Notes: generated by a model not told the origin, from the letters alone. Numbered from the stretch's first letter, positions 35,919 through 44,290 are shown. The stretch: DNA of 64,000 nt from Salegentibacter tibetensis (GCF_020164485.1 NZ_JAIQZA010000004.1:110231-174230); one strand, 5' to 3'. A program made the numbers and translations.

Positions 35919-36533
35919 ATGAAAAAATCAGGAATTTTAATGCTAATAGGTTCAGCACTACTGCTCGGCCTGTTTATCTACCCGCTCTGGAATATACAAC
36001 TGGAAGCGCCACAGTATCCAGATTCTCTGGGGATGAATATTTTCATAGGTGGAATTCAGGGCGAAGAAGAATTTGATATTCAGAACATAGATGGTATAAA
36101 TCATTATATTGGGATGAAAAAGATCCCAACTCCTGCAGAAATGTGGGAATTTAATGTTTTTCCTATTGTAATTGGCGGGATGGCGGCTCTTGGAGCCCTT
36201 CTGGGAATCCTGGGCTTCTTTAAAATTATAGGTCCAAACTGGTTTTTAGGCTGGCTTACACTCATGACCGTTTTAGGCATTTTAGGAATGATAGATTTTA
36301 ATAACTGGCTAACAGACTACGGAACTGATCTCGATCCTAAAGCGATTATGAAGTTAACTGACTCTGAAGACAAGCCTTTAAGCTACAAACCACCCTTACT
36401 GGGATCTGAGAAAATTCTGAATTTCACGGCCCATTCCTATCCTAAAGCAGGTGCCTATTTAATGCTTGTAGGAATGTTAATAACTTTAGTCGCCTGGTGG
36501 GTTGGGAAAAAAGCCACAAAGGGCCGAAGCTAA
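35919..36533 (+). CDS. Four-helix membrane protein of the clade II nos cluster
   Basis: A 204-residue protein from the ATG at 35919 (MKKSGILMLIGSALLLGLFI). Upstream in-frame codons belong to the hairpin region. There is one N-terminal helix, a periplasmic loop with MNIFIGGIQGEEEFDIQNIDGINHYIGMKKI, two central helices, a second loop with LTDYGTDLDPKAIMKL, and a final helix. The sequence NHYIGMKKI recalls copper- or heme-associated membrane proteins found next to clade II nosZ in Bacteroidetes. I do not know a tested function; a part in electron delivery or copper supply to NosZ is inferred from context. Confidence 0.75.
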   Translation: MKKSGILMLIGSALLLGLFIYPLWNIQLEAPQYPDSLGMNIFIGGIQGEEEFDIQNIDGINHYIGMKKIPTPAEMWEFNVFPIVIGGMAALGALLGILGFFKIIGPNWFLGWLTLMTVLGILGMIDFNNWLTDYGTDLDPKAIMKLTDSEDKPLSYKPPLLGSEKILNFTAHSYPKAGAYLMLVGMLITLVAWWVGKKATKGRS

Positions 36534-36547
36534 GGAAAATTTAAAGC

Positions 36548-36645
36548 TATGAAATGAGCATAACGGAAATTCGATGCAAACACAAATGAAGATATGCGAA
36601 TTGCATATGACCGTTAAAAAACAATAAATATCTACATATGAAAAA
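36548..36645 (+). repeat. 98-bp conserved box, copy 2 (upstream of nosL)
   Basis: Matches 21453-21551. It contains the palindrome ATATGC-GAATT-GCATAT (36592-36608) and ends with the nosL start region (CATATGAAAAA). Its conservation at two unrelated sites suggests a promoter, regulatory RNA or small mobile unit that brought a start codon with it. Confidence 0.7.
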
Positions 36646-37081
36646 GATAATTTACCTTTTTGTGCTGGGGCTGTTTACTGCATGCAGCAATGACCCCCAA
36701 CCAATAGATTACGGCAATGATCATTGTAATTTTTGCGAGATGACCATTGTGAGTCAGGCCTATTCAGCACAGGCAGTAAGTCAAAAAGGAAAGCAATATA
36801 AATATGATGCTATAGAATGCATGGTTAATGACCAGCTTCAGCATAAATATGATATGAGCGTAAATTTGGTTGCCAATTTTGAGCAACCGGGAACTATGGT
36901 AGATGTAAATAAGGCCGGTTTTGTGATAAACGATAGTATTAAATCTCCTATGGGTGGCAATCTTGCTGCTTTTAAAAAAGAAAGTCTAGTGGTTAATAAT
37001 GAACCTGAAGGAACATTTAGCTGGGAAGAATTATTGGACCATTTCCTTGAAAACGATTCCTTGACTACAAGTTACCAATAA
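36638..37081 (+). CDS. nosL: NosL copper-chaperone lipoprotein
   Basis: A 147-residue protein with a lipobox at Cys16 (LFTAC) and the NosL copper-binding motif around HCNFCEM (His29, Cys30, Cys33, Met35). NosL delivers Cu(I) for the CuZ centre of N2O reductase in the periplasm. The gene starts inside the conserved 98-base box and is followed after one base by nosD, so it heads or joins the nosLDFY transcript. Complete for the family. Confidence 0.9.
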   Translation: MKKIIYLFVLGLFTACSNDPQPIDYGNDHCNFCEMTIVSQAYSAQAVSQKGKQYKYDAIECMVNDQLQHKYDMSVNLVANFEQPGTMVDVNKAGFVINDSIKSPMGGNLAAFKKESLVVNNEPEGTFSWEELLDHFLENDSLTTSYQ

Positions 37082-37082
37082 C

Positions 37083-38324
37083 ATGGGTAGATTAGTTATT
37101 TTTTTATTATTTCTAGTTTTAGCAACAACAAGCTTCCAGGCTCAGGAGATCGAGGTCTGTAAAAGTTGTGAGGTAAAGACTATTCAGGCCGCTGTAGACA
37201 TGGCCCAAAATGGTGATGTTATCAGGATTAAAAGCGGCACCTATAAAGAACACAATATCAATATTATCGATAAATCGCTTAGCATAATTGGGGAGGGATT
37301 TCCGGTGATAGATGCCGAAATGGAAGGCACCGCAATAAGTATAAGAGCAGATAATTTTTCTTTAGAAGGCTTAAAAATCATCAATGTGGGAAGAAGCCAT
37401 ACTAATGACTTTGCGGGTATCCTGGTTTCAAATTCCAAAAAATTTGAGGTAAAAAACAACAGGCTGGACCAGGTTTTTTTTGGCATTCTCATAGAAAGGT
37501 CTTCAGGAGGGCTTATTTCCGGTAATAAAATTACCAGTAATGCTAAAGATCAGGCAACTTCGGGTAATGGTGTGCATATCTGGAAATCGGAAGAAATAAC
37601 CGTAAAAAGTAATGAAGTAATTGGTTTAAGGGATGGTATCTACCTGGAATTTGTGAATAATTCTGAGATCATTGACAATTTTTGTAAAGATAACTTACGT
37701 TATGGATTGCATTTTATGTTTTCAGACCACGACCTGTATAAAGGAAATATTTTTGAGAACAATGGAGCCGGAGTAGCAGTGATGTACTCTAAATTTATTG
37801 ATATGCAGGGTAATCAGTTCAGGAAAAACTGGGGCAGCGCCTCCTACGGACTTCTCCTGAAAGAGATAACCGACTCAGAATTAAAGAATAATATTTTTGA
37901 GGATAATACTATAGCTATTAGTGCCGATAATACCAACCGCATCAATTATATAGAAAACGATTTTAAAAACAACGGCTATGCGATTAGAATTCGCGGTGCT
38001 GTTTACGACAATATTTTTGAGCGAAATAATTTCCTTTATAACTCCTTTGATGTAGCTTACACCGGGAGGTTAAATGATAATAAATTCAACAATAATTACT
38101 GGAGTGGCTATTCTGGCTACGACCTGGACAAAGATGGGATTGGGGATGTGCCTTTTAGACCGGTAACTCTTTTCTCTTACCTGGTGAATAAAACTCCGGA
38201 GGCAATCGTACTTTTAAGAAGTATATTTATAGACCTGCTGGATTTTTCAGAGAAAGTTTCCCCTATTTTCACCCCGGCCGATCTTATGGATGAACAACCC
38301 CAAATGAAAAGAATCCAATGGTAA
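37083..38324 (+). CDS. nosD: NosD, periplasmic beta-helix N2O reductase maturation protein
   Basis: A 413-residue protein with a signal peptide (cleavage near TSFQA, about residue 20) and a right-handed parallel beta-helix made of CASH/NosD repeats (about 40-350). Runs such as GLKIINVGRSH, NNRLDQVFFGILIERSS and NEVIGLRDGIYLEFVNNSEIIDNF set the ~22-residue periodicity. NosD works with the NosFY ABC transporter to mature the copper sites of NosZ. The gene overlaps nosF by 7 bases and follows nosL by 1, so nosL-D-F-Y are coupled. Confidence 0.93.
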   Translation: MGRLVIFLLFLVLATTSFQAQEIEVCKSCEVKTIQAAVDMAQNGDVIRIKSGTYKEHNINIIDKSLSIIGEGFPVIDAEMEGTAISIRADNFSLEGLKIINVGRSHTNDFAGILVSNSKKFEVKNNRLDQVFFGILIERSSGGLISGNKITSNAKDQATSGNGVHIWKSEEITVKSNEVIGLRDGIYLEFVNNSEIIDNFCKDNLRYGLHFMFSDHDLYKGNIFENNGAGVAVMYSKFIDMQGNQFRKNWGSASYGLLLKEITDSELKNNIFEDNTIAISADNTNRINYIENDFKNNGYAIRIRGAVYDNIFERNNFLYNSFDVAYTGRLNDNKFNNNYWSGYSGYDLDKDGIGDVPFRPVTLFSYLVNKTPEAIVLLRSIFIDLLDFSEKVSPIFTPADLMDEQPQMKRIQW

Positions 38325-39025
38325 GTATTACAAATTTGCATAAAAAATTTGGTTCCCTGGTTGTCCTGAATGGGCTGAACCTTCAAACTCCCGAAAGTGG
38401 GATTATAGCTGTATTAGGCCCAAATGGTTCAGGGAAAACCACACTTATAAAAAGTATCCTTGGGATGGTGGTACCTCAAAAGGGGGAAATTGAAGTGAAT
38501 GGTGAAAGGGTAAAAAAACACTGGAATTACCGAAAAGATATAGATTACCTGCCGCAAATCGCCAATTTCCCGGGTAACCTAAGAGTTCAGGAACTCATTG
38601 ATATGATCAAGGACCTGCGTGGAAAAGAAGCACGGGACCGGGAGCTTATTGATCTTTTTAAACTGGAACCTTTTCTGGACAAAAAACTCAGTAACCTTTC
38701 GGGCGGAAGCAAGCAAAAAGTGAATCTGGTCTTATGTTTTATGTTCGATAGTCCATTAATTATTTTAGATGAACCCACATCGGGGCTGGATCCTGTTTCG
38801 CTTATCCGCCTGCGGAAGCTTATTCAGGAAGAAAAAGCCAAAGGGAAAACCATCCTGATTACTTCACATATTATGAGTTTCGTTGAAGAAGTATCAGACA
38901 GGATTGTATTTCTACTTGAAGGTAAAATTTATTTTAACGGAACCGTGGAAGAACTAAAAACCTCTACAGGTGAAAAGGATTTTGAACACGCTATTGCCAA
39001 CATCTTAACCGAGAACCATGCTTAA
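38318..39025 (+). CDS. nosF: NosF, ABC transporter ATPase for N2O reductase maturation
   Basis: A 235-residue ABC ATPase: Walker A GPNGSGKTT, Q-loop in YLPQIANFPG, signature LSGGSKQK, Walker B LIILDEPTSGLD and switch-region ITSHIMSFVEE. It pairs with the NosY membrane subunit and couples ATP hydrolysis to NosD-assisted assembly of the NosZ copper centre. It overlaps nosD upstream by 7 bases and nosY downstream by 8, showing tight translational coupling. Confidence 0.95.
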   Translation: MVSITNLHKKFGSLVVLNGLNLQTPESGIIAVLGPNGSGKTTLIKSILGMVVPQKGEIEVNGERVKKHWNYRKDIDYLPQIANFPGNLRVQELIDMIKDLRGKEARDRELIDLFKLEPFLDKKLSNLSGGSKQKVNLVLCFMFDSPLIILDEPTSGLDPVSLIRLRKLIQEEKAKGKTILITSHIMSFVEEVSDRIVFLLEGKIYFNGTVEELKTSTGEKDFEHAIANILTENHA

Positions 39026-39800
39026 AATATTAAAATATAGTTTTTACGATCTTTCCCGTAGCCGTTGGAGCTATGTATATTTCTTCTTTTACCTGCTTTT
39101 AGGGGTGGTGTTGCTGTTTTTAAATAACGATCTTTCCAACGCGGTGATCACGCTAATGAATGTGATTATAATCCTGGTACCCCTTATCGGGACAATTTTT
39201 GGTGTGATGTACTTTTATAATTCGCGGGAATTCACAGAACTGCTCCTGGCACAACCGGTAAGAAGAAGTTCAATATTTTTGGGGCAGTACCTGGGCGTAG
39301 CAATTTCTTTGTCTGCAAGCCTTATTCTTGGATTAGGTTTACCCTTTATTATCTACGGTTTGTTCCAGTCCGGAGCAATTTGGGATTTTGCTTCTCTTTT
39401 GGTCTCCGGGGTTTTTCTCACCTTTATTTTCACCGCTATAGCCTTTAATATCGCTTTGTCTAATGAGAACAAGATAAAAGGTTTTGGACTGGCAATCCTG
39501 GTTTGGCTTTTTTTGGCAGTGGTTTATGACGGCCTCTTTTTATTGTCGCTGGTCTACTTTCAGGATTATCCGCTGGATAAATTCTCCCTGGTGGCAAGTA
39601 TGCTAAATCCTATTGATCTTTCCAGGATACTTATCTTGCTGAAACTGGATATTTCGGCTTTGCTGGGTTATACCGGCGCAGTCTTCAAGCAGTTTTTCGG
39701 AACTAATCTGGGCGCATTTACCTCTGTTCTCGTGCTTATTCTTTGGGTTATATTTCCCGTTTGGAGAATAAAAAGCATAGCTGCAAAAAAAGATTTTTAA
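39018..39800 (+). CDS. nosY: NosY, ABC transporter permease for N2O reductase maturation
   Basis: A 260-residue protein with six membrane helices. It has the NosY-type GVMYFYNSREFTELLLAQPVRRSSIFLGQYLG coupling-helix region, and the last helix is followed by a short basic tail. It is the membrane partner of NosF. Last gene of the cluster on this strand, followed by the right arm of the flanking inverted repeat, a likely terminator. Confidence 0.93.
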   Translation: MLKILKYSFYDLSRSRWSYVYFFFYLLLGVVLLFLNNDLSNAVITLMNVIIILVPLIGTIFGVMYFYNSREFTELLLAQPVRRSSIFLGQYLGVAISLSASLILGLGLPFIIYGLFQSGAIWDFASLLVSGVFLTFIFTAIAFNIALSNENKIKGFGLAILVWLFLAVVYDGLFLLSLVYFQDYPLDKFSLVASMLNPIDLSRILILLKLDISALLGYTGAVFKQFFGTNLGAFTSVLVLILWVIFPVWRIKSIAAKKDF

Positions 39801-39867
39801 ACCCGAATTAAAAACCTCTGGGTAAGCCCACGAATTATGAATTGGAAAATTCTTTCTGAAAACTGTG

Positions 39868-39909
39868 AGGCAAGCGTCGGGGAATTAAACCCTCCATGAG
39901 GGATTAACG
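39868..39909. repeat. Right arm of the inverted repeat flanking the nos region
   Basis: Contains AGGCAAGCGTCGGGGAATT and AAACCCTCCATGAGGGATT, the near reverse complement of 32203-32241. It forms a hairpin between the convergent nosY and crp-like genes and extends over the last few codons of the latter. Confidence 0.6.
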
Positions 39910-40500
39910 GTAAACTTTCCCGCTTTTAATTTTAAGCTCACCTTTTTTCTCCAGGCCTTTCATAGCCCTGATCACAGTTTCTACGCGCAGTCCGGTTAAA
40001 TCGGCTATCTGTTGTCGGGTAAGGTTTACTTTAAACTTAAACTGTCCATCAATTTGATGTACGTAGCGTTTCAGGTAATCCAGGATCCTGATAATTCGGT
40101 GTTCCGGGTCCTGACTGGAAATTTCGGAAACCATAATCGCTTTGTAAAAAAGCCGTTCGGCCAGGGTGCGGGTTAATTTTAGGTGAGTTTCGGGATATTT
40201 GGTAAGCAGTTCCAGGAAATTTAATTTTGGCAGTTTTAATACTTCTGAAGTTTTTATGGCTTCAGCATTGGCAGGATATTTTACATCTGCCAGCAGCGGT
40301 GGTTCTCCAAAACTCTGCCCGTCTGTAAACATTCCCTGGATGAATTCCTTGCCATCGGCATTGTAATTATTCATCTTGATTTCCCCGGAAACAACCTGGA
40401 AAAAATTAAGCGCAATTTCTCCTTCCCTAAAAAGCTGGTCGCCTTTATGGTAAGTTTCTTTTGAAGCTCCAAATTCCAGTAAAATACTTTCCGAAATCAT
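39904..40500 (-). CDS. Crp/Fnr-family transcriptional regulator, probable nos/NO regulator
   Basis: A 198-residue protein with a cyclic-nucleotide-binding-like sensor (about 15-115, with GEIALNFFQVVSGEIKMNNY and QSFGEPPLLADVKYPANAEA) and a C-terminal winged HTH (RQQIADLTGLRVETVIRAMKGLEKKGELKI). No N-terminal cysteine cluster is present, so it is not an Fe-S Fnr; it could bind heme or another ligand like DNR/NnrR proteins. TGA-N6-TCA palindromes in front of this gene, the cytochrome c/nosZ cluster and ric suggest that it controls them and itself. It is convergent with nosY. Confidence 0.88.
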   Translation of the reverse strand: MISESILLEFGASKETYHKGDQLFREGEIALNFFQVVSGEIKMNNYNADGKEFIQGMFTDGQSFGEPPLLADVKYPANAEAIKTSEVLKLPKLNFLELLTKYPETHLKLTRTLAERLFYKAIMVSEISSQDPEHRIIRILDYLKRYVHQIDGQFKFKVNLTRQQIADLTGLRVETVIRAMKGLEKKGELKIKSGKVYR

Positions 40501-40550
40501 TCTAATTTGATTTATTCAAGACAAATTTGTTGAAAAATCAACAGACTTTA

Positions 40551-40567
40551 AATGAGGATGGTCATAA
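40551..40567. promoter_or_regulatory. Crp/Fnr-type operator in front of its probable regulator gene
   Basis: Half-sites ATGA and TCAT around GGATGG (TGA at 40553-40555, TCA at 40562-40564), about 50 bases before the crp-like start codon. Same spacing as the stronger sites at 32384 and 43001, with fewer outer matches. Suggests autoregulation. Confidence 0.5.
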
Positions 40568-40591
40568 TTCCAAAGCTAAGAAATCTATCAT

Positions 40592-41801
40592 TTATCTTTT
40601 CAATAAATTAACGCCTAAAATCCATCCTACAGCAATAGGAATTAAAGCACTTGCCAAAACCATTAATAAGAAATAATTGCTGAAAAAAGGTAGCCCCAGC
40701 CAAAGCACCAGGTCTTTGTAGAAAATAAGCGCTTCAGAAATTAAAAAACCGCTGAGGTATAGGTAGCAAGCCTTTTTCGGAACCCGTATTAATTTCAACC
40801 AGTTTAAAAATGCAAATAAAGCCAGGGAAACAAACCCCAGAAAAACCCAGTGTAAATAACCAATTACAAAATCAAGGTTGTTAATAGCCAAATCGGCAAA
40901 AAATGGGATGGCGCTAAGGCTTTGCATTAGAATTTTCCCCACTAACAAGATCCCCGATATTTTTAAAATTCTATAATCGAATGAACTTAATCTAGATTTC
41001 AGAAGCTTTTTATTCCGTAGGATAAAAGCGAAAAACTGGAAGAAGGCTATGAGAAGTAGAATTACTCCAAGACCCCCGAGCAGGTAGAACACAATTGGGG
41101 GATTTGTCCAATAGGTAGAAAGAAAAAAGCTCAAGATCACACCTGCATTGAGCAGTAGAAAAAACCGTTTAAATTCCCTTACGCCAAAATCTAAATTCAA
41201 TTTTTGAAAGAGATAAAATAAAATACCTAACAGCGCCAGCAAAAACCAGGCATTATATTGAAAATGAAGGTAAAAATAAACAGAGAGTTTGTACCATATT
41301 GAAGTATTTCCCAGTGTACTCATTATAGCGCCTAAGGCCCAGGGGCCAATGCTGGAAAACACCATATACCATAGAGATGCTTTTATAAGTTTAAAACTTT
41401 CAGTTTTGCGGTGCTTTTCGGGAGTATTTCTTAAAATAAAACCGGCAAAGAAATAAGAGCAAAAGAGAAAAAGCGTGGAAAAAAATAATGGATATCACCG
41501 CATAGCCCTGGAAAGGAAAACTGAATAACATCCCCAACAAGCTAATATTTGTAGCCAGGAAAATATAGAGGTACTTTTTTGAAAGTTCTGTTTTATGAAA
41601 AAACAACCGATAAATAATTCCGGTTAAAGCGAGATAAACCCAGCCCAGCAAAGCGATATGGGAGTGCGCGTGAAGAATATATTTATAATTCCCGGAAACG
41701 GGAGTTACATAAAATAAGCGAAGTAATATTCCCAGCAATGCTGCCAGTAAAAAATAGGAAATGGCAATATTTTGGTGAGCTTTTAAATCTAAACGCAGCA
41801 T
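40592..41801 (-). pseudogene. Frameshifted polytopic membrane protein, possibly heme-copper-oxidase-like
   Basis: Two frames together encode one membrane protein. The first (41801-41400, 133 residues) starts MLRLDLKAHQNIAISYFLLA and includes YILHAHSHIALLGW; it ends in a charged, non-membrane tail. The second frame is open well before its first ATG at 41365 and reads FFAGFILRNTPEKHRKTESF then KLIKASLWYMVFSSIGPWAL, continuing smoothly to 40592. One base gained or lost near the T-rich run at 41455-41470 would restore ~400 residues with about 11 helices. Membrane histidines (HAHSH, YLHFQYNAW, GYLHW) resemble heme-copper oxidase/NO-reductase subunits. It lies between the regulator and ric, fitting NO metabolism. 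It could be a sequencing error. Confidence 0.6.
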
Positions 41802-42222
41802 AGGGGGGAAGATACTAAAAAGAAAAGAAGTTAGCTTAAACTTAGATATTGAACGTCATAACGAACGAAATGAAGTAATCTCTGAATTCTTAGACATAAG
41901 TTAGAGATTGCTTCAGTCGTTCCTCTTTCGCAATGAACGAATTTTACTTATTTATATATCGTCACAAGTAAAACTTCAAGATAATATTCTTTACTTACTT
42001 GTAATAAATTGAGAGGTTGTTTAAAAAGGTCTGATTTCGTCAAGCTGAACTTGTTTCAGCTTCTAACATGAATTAATATATAACAGCTTAGATCCTGAAA
42101 CTAGTTCAGGATGACATTAAAACGACTTTCCAAACAGCCTCATCTTCAACACAACTATAAACAAGATTTCCAAAATAAAAAACTAAATTTCACTTAGGGA
42201 AAACCCAAAATGAAAACCTTCT
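41802..42222. repeat. Intergenic region with two dispersed hairpin repeats
   Basis: About 420 bases. A palindromic unit at about 41850-41935 pairs GAAGTAATCTCTGAA with TTAGAGATTGCTTC. A second at about 42037-42115 pairs GTCAAGCTGAACTTGTTTCAG with a CTGAAACTAGTTCAGGATGAC block. No gene is supported. Confidence 0.6.
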
Positions 42223-42939
42223 TTATTTGTCTAAACTGCGTTCAAGCTCAATCGCCCTGGGGAAAAGTATGTTGTTTTCCAAATGTACGTGGTGGTGCAA
42301 ATCGGTTTCAAATTCTTCCAGTTTTGCATAAAACGCCTTATAAGTATTGCAGGCCCAGTCGGGGCAGCTATAATTATCACTTAGATCTGAAATCTCTTTA
42401 AAAATAGCCCCGGCATCATCGTGTTCGGTTTCCATCATTTTAATGGGATTATCAATTTTTCCAAATTGCGGTTGTGGCACCGGTGTACCTTCTTCCTGCG
42501 CTTTTACCAGTTTTTTGATAAATGGAAAAAGAATAAGTTCTTCTTTCTTTAAGTGGGCACTTAATTCCTGGGCGACCTCAGTAAATAGCTGCTGAATTTT
42601 TATTAGTTCCGGTCTTTCGTGGCCGTGCACTTTGGCCACACGCGCTCCATACTGAATAAGCAGCGGGATATTTTCTTCAACATAATGATGATGCACGTTT
42701 ATAATATGGTCGATTAAATCCAGTTTCCAGCTTTTATAATCGTATTCCCGACTAACCGAGTCTGTTTCCTGTAATTCTTTTTCCAGTATCTCAAGGTTCA
42801 CATTGGCTTTTGCCGCAGCCTGAGCTAAACTAACTCCGCCGCCACAGCAGAAATCGATCCCGTGTTTTTTGAATAAGTGCGCGTTTTTAATGTTTTCAGT
42901 TACATAATCGGCTACGGTTTTAGCAGTTTCGGTATTCAT
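42223..42939 (-). CDS. ric: Ric/ScdA-type iron-sulfur cluster repair di-iron protein
   Basis: A 238-residue protein. The N-terminal ScdA_N domain holds the GIDFCCGGG motif (about 26-34). The C-terminal hemerythrin-like domain carries di-iron histidines and glutamates in HIINVHHHYVEENIP, HGHERPE, HLKKEELILFP, METEHDDAG and HHHVHLENNILFPRA. Ric/YtfE repairs Fe-S centres damaged by NO or oxidative stress. A perfect TTATGA-N6-TCATAA palindrome lies about 62 bases upstream of the start codon, linking it to the nos regulator. Good full-length match. Confidence 0.93.
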   Translation of the reverse strand: MNTETAKTVADYVTENIKNAHLFKKHGIDFCCGGGVSLAQAAAKANVNLEILEKELQETDSVSREYDYKSWKLDLIDHIINVHHHYVEENIPLLIQYGARVAKVHGHERPELIKIQQLFTEVAQELSAHLKKEELILFPFIKKLVKAQEEGTPVPQPQFGKIDNPIKMMETEHDDAGAIFKEISDLSDNYSCPDWACNTYKAFYAKLEEFETDLHHHVHLENNILFPRAIELERSLDK

Positions 42940-43284
42940 AATAATGGCTTTAAGTTGAACAATATTTCCCTACAAATATCTGGCTTGTCCTTTCGCTATT
43001 TTATGAGTCTGGTCATAAGCCCCAATTTTCTGTTTGCCTGTCCTCAATGAGATTTGATAATAGGAAGTTACTAAGCTTAAATAATTCGTCAGTCAGCTTT
43101 AAAAATCGTATCAAGAATTTATGCATTAAACTTCTTAAAAACCTCTTAGGTGTTAAAGTAAAAATCTTATTGATTTTTTAACTTTATCCTGTAAAAGCCT
43201 AATTTTAAGTGAAATAACAATGGATTAACAATATTTATATAGGATAAAGGCTAATTTGGTTAAGAACCAAAAAATAAAATAAAG
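42940..43284. other. Intergenic region between ric and the SYLF gene
   Basis: About 345 bases between divergent genes. It contains the Crp/Fnr-type operator at 43001-43018 on the ric side. The AT-rich ~150 bases before the SYLF gene hold its promoter. Nothing else is recognised. Confidence 0.5.
43001..43018. promoter_or_regulatory. Crp/Fnr-type operator upstream of ric
   Basis: Perfect palindrome TTATGA-GTCTGG-TCATAA. Outer and inner half-sites are identical to the site before the cytochrome c gene at 32384-32401; only the six central bases differ. It lies about 62 bases upstream of the ric start codon. Confidence 0.65.
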
Positions 43285-43830
43285 ATGAATTCACTAACAA
43301 ACCACGTTTACAAGCCACTATTTGTATTAGCATTTTTGCTATTTGCAGGCTGTGGAGGTATGAAAAACACTGAAGGCGACCTGGTAAGAGATGCCGCTGA
43401 TGCCAGACAGGAACTAAGACAAAACCATGCTAATGCAGCAGAACTGTTTGATGATTCTGCAGGTTACGCAATTTTTCCTAATGTAGGAAAAGGAGCTTAT
43501 ATTATAGGAGGAGCTTCCGGTAACGGTGTTGTTTATAAGAACAACGCAGTTCAGGGCTATGCCGGTCTTAAGCAGGTAGATATAGGATTGCAGGCCGGAG
43601 GAAAGGCTTTTGTAGAAGTACTTTTCTTTGAAACCGATGCAGATCTTGAAAGATTTAAAGAAGGAGATTATGAACTTTCTGCGAACGCATCTGCGGTAAT
43701 ACTGGAAAAAGGAGTTTCCAGGGATATTGATTTCCAGGATGGCGTAGCCGTTGTTACCATGCCTAAAGCCGGTGCAATGGCGGGAGTATCTGTTGGAGGT
43801 CAACGGTTTACTTTTCAGCCAAGACGCTAG
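43285..43830 (+). CDS. SYLF (Ysc84-like) lipid-binding domain lipoprotein
   Basis: A 181-residue protein with a lipoprotein signal (cysteine in LLFAGC, residue ~23) and a SYLF/Ysc84 domain over most of the rest. Markers: LFDDSAGYAIFPNVGKGAYIIGGASGNGVVYKNN, LKQVDIGLQAGGKAFVEVLFFET and the terminal VSVGGQRFTFQPRR. SYLF domains bind phosphoinositides in eukaryotes; in bacteria they are periplasmic or outer-membrane proteins of unclear role. It has its own intrinsic terminator and appears to be a single-gene unit. Confidence 0.9.
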   Translation: MNSLTNHVYKPLFVLAFLLFAGCGGMKNTEGDLVRDAADARQELRQNHANAAELFDDSAGYAIFPNVGKGAYIIGGASGNGVVYKNNAVQGYAGLKQVDIGLQAGGKAFVEVLFFETDADLERFKEGDYELSANASAVILEKGVSRDIDFQDGVAVVTMPKAGAMAGVSVGGQRFTFQPRR

Positions 43831-43851
43831 AAATTAAATAGAATAATCAAG

Positions 43852-43878
43852 AAAAGCGGCTGTTATGGCCGCTTTTTT
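43852..43878 (+). terminator. Intrinsic terminator of the SYLF lipoprotein gene
   Basis: Stem AAAGCGGC / GCCGCTTT around a short loop (TGTTATG region) followed directly by TTTTT, 21 bases after the stop codon. Confidence 0.85.
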
Positions 43879-43929
43879 ATGTTTAGTGTTTAAAATCCCC
43901 CGATTAACAGTGTCTTGATGATTCGTGTT

Positions 43930-44290
43930 GTTCATTTTTTCCATTGATGAAAAAACGAACCAAAAAAATCTAGGCTGACGAAATCTTATCTAAATTTATC
44001 GCTCAACACCTAAATTTTAGGAACTCGCCTTTTTAATTCAATTTGATAGAAGGATACTAGTGGCTCAAACCCGCCTGAACGGACGGACAGGTTACCATTG
44101 ACGTTTTTCAAAATGATTGTTTTTAGCTTTCTTTTTGGTAAGTGTAGTACTTTCCCGGCGTTAAAAATTTTTGAAGCCTTGGAGAAAATTTAGCCGGGGA
44201 AGTGCGGTTCCGATAAGCGATAGCGATTCGGAAACACCTACAAAAAAGTGTCCTTTTTTTGGTTCGTCCCGATAGCAATCGGGATGAACA
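43930..44290. repeat. MITE-like intergenic element, copy 2 (variable-stem repeat)
   Basis: The outer ends form a long imperfect inverted repeat: GTTCATTTTTTCC ... AACGAACCAAAAAA on the left and TTTTTTTTGGTTCGT ... GGGATGAAC on the right. Inside are ACCCGCCTGAACGG blocks and a hairpin core GTTAAAAATTTTTGAAG ... GAGAAAATTTA (44160-44192). It is closed by arms ACTTTCCCGGC (44149-44159) and GCCGGGGAAGT (44193-44203), which pair at 10 of 11 positions plus one G-T. The arms are unlike those of copy 1 although the core is the same. No protein is encoded. Confidence 0.65.
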
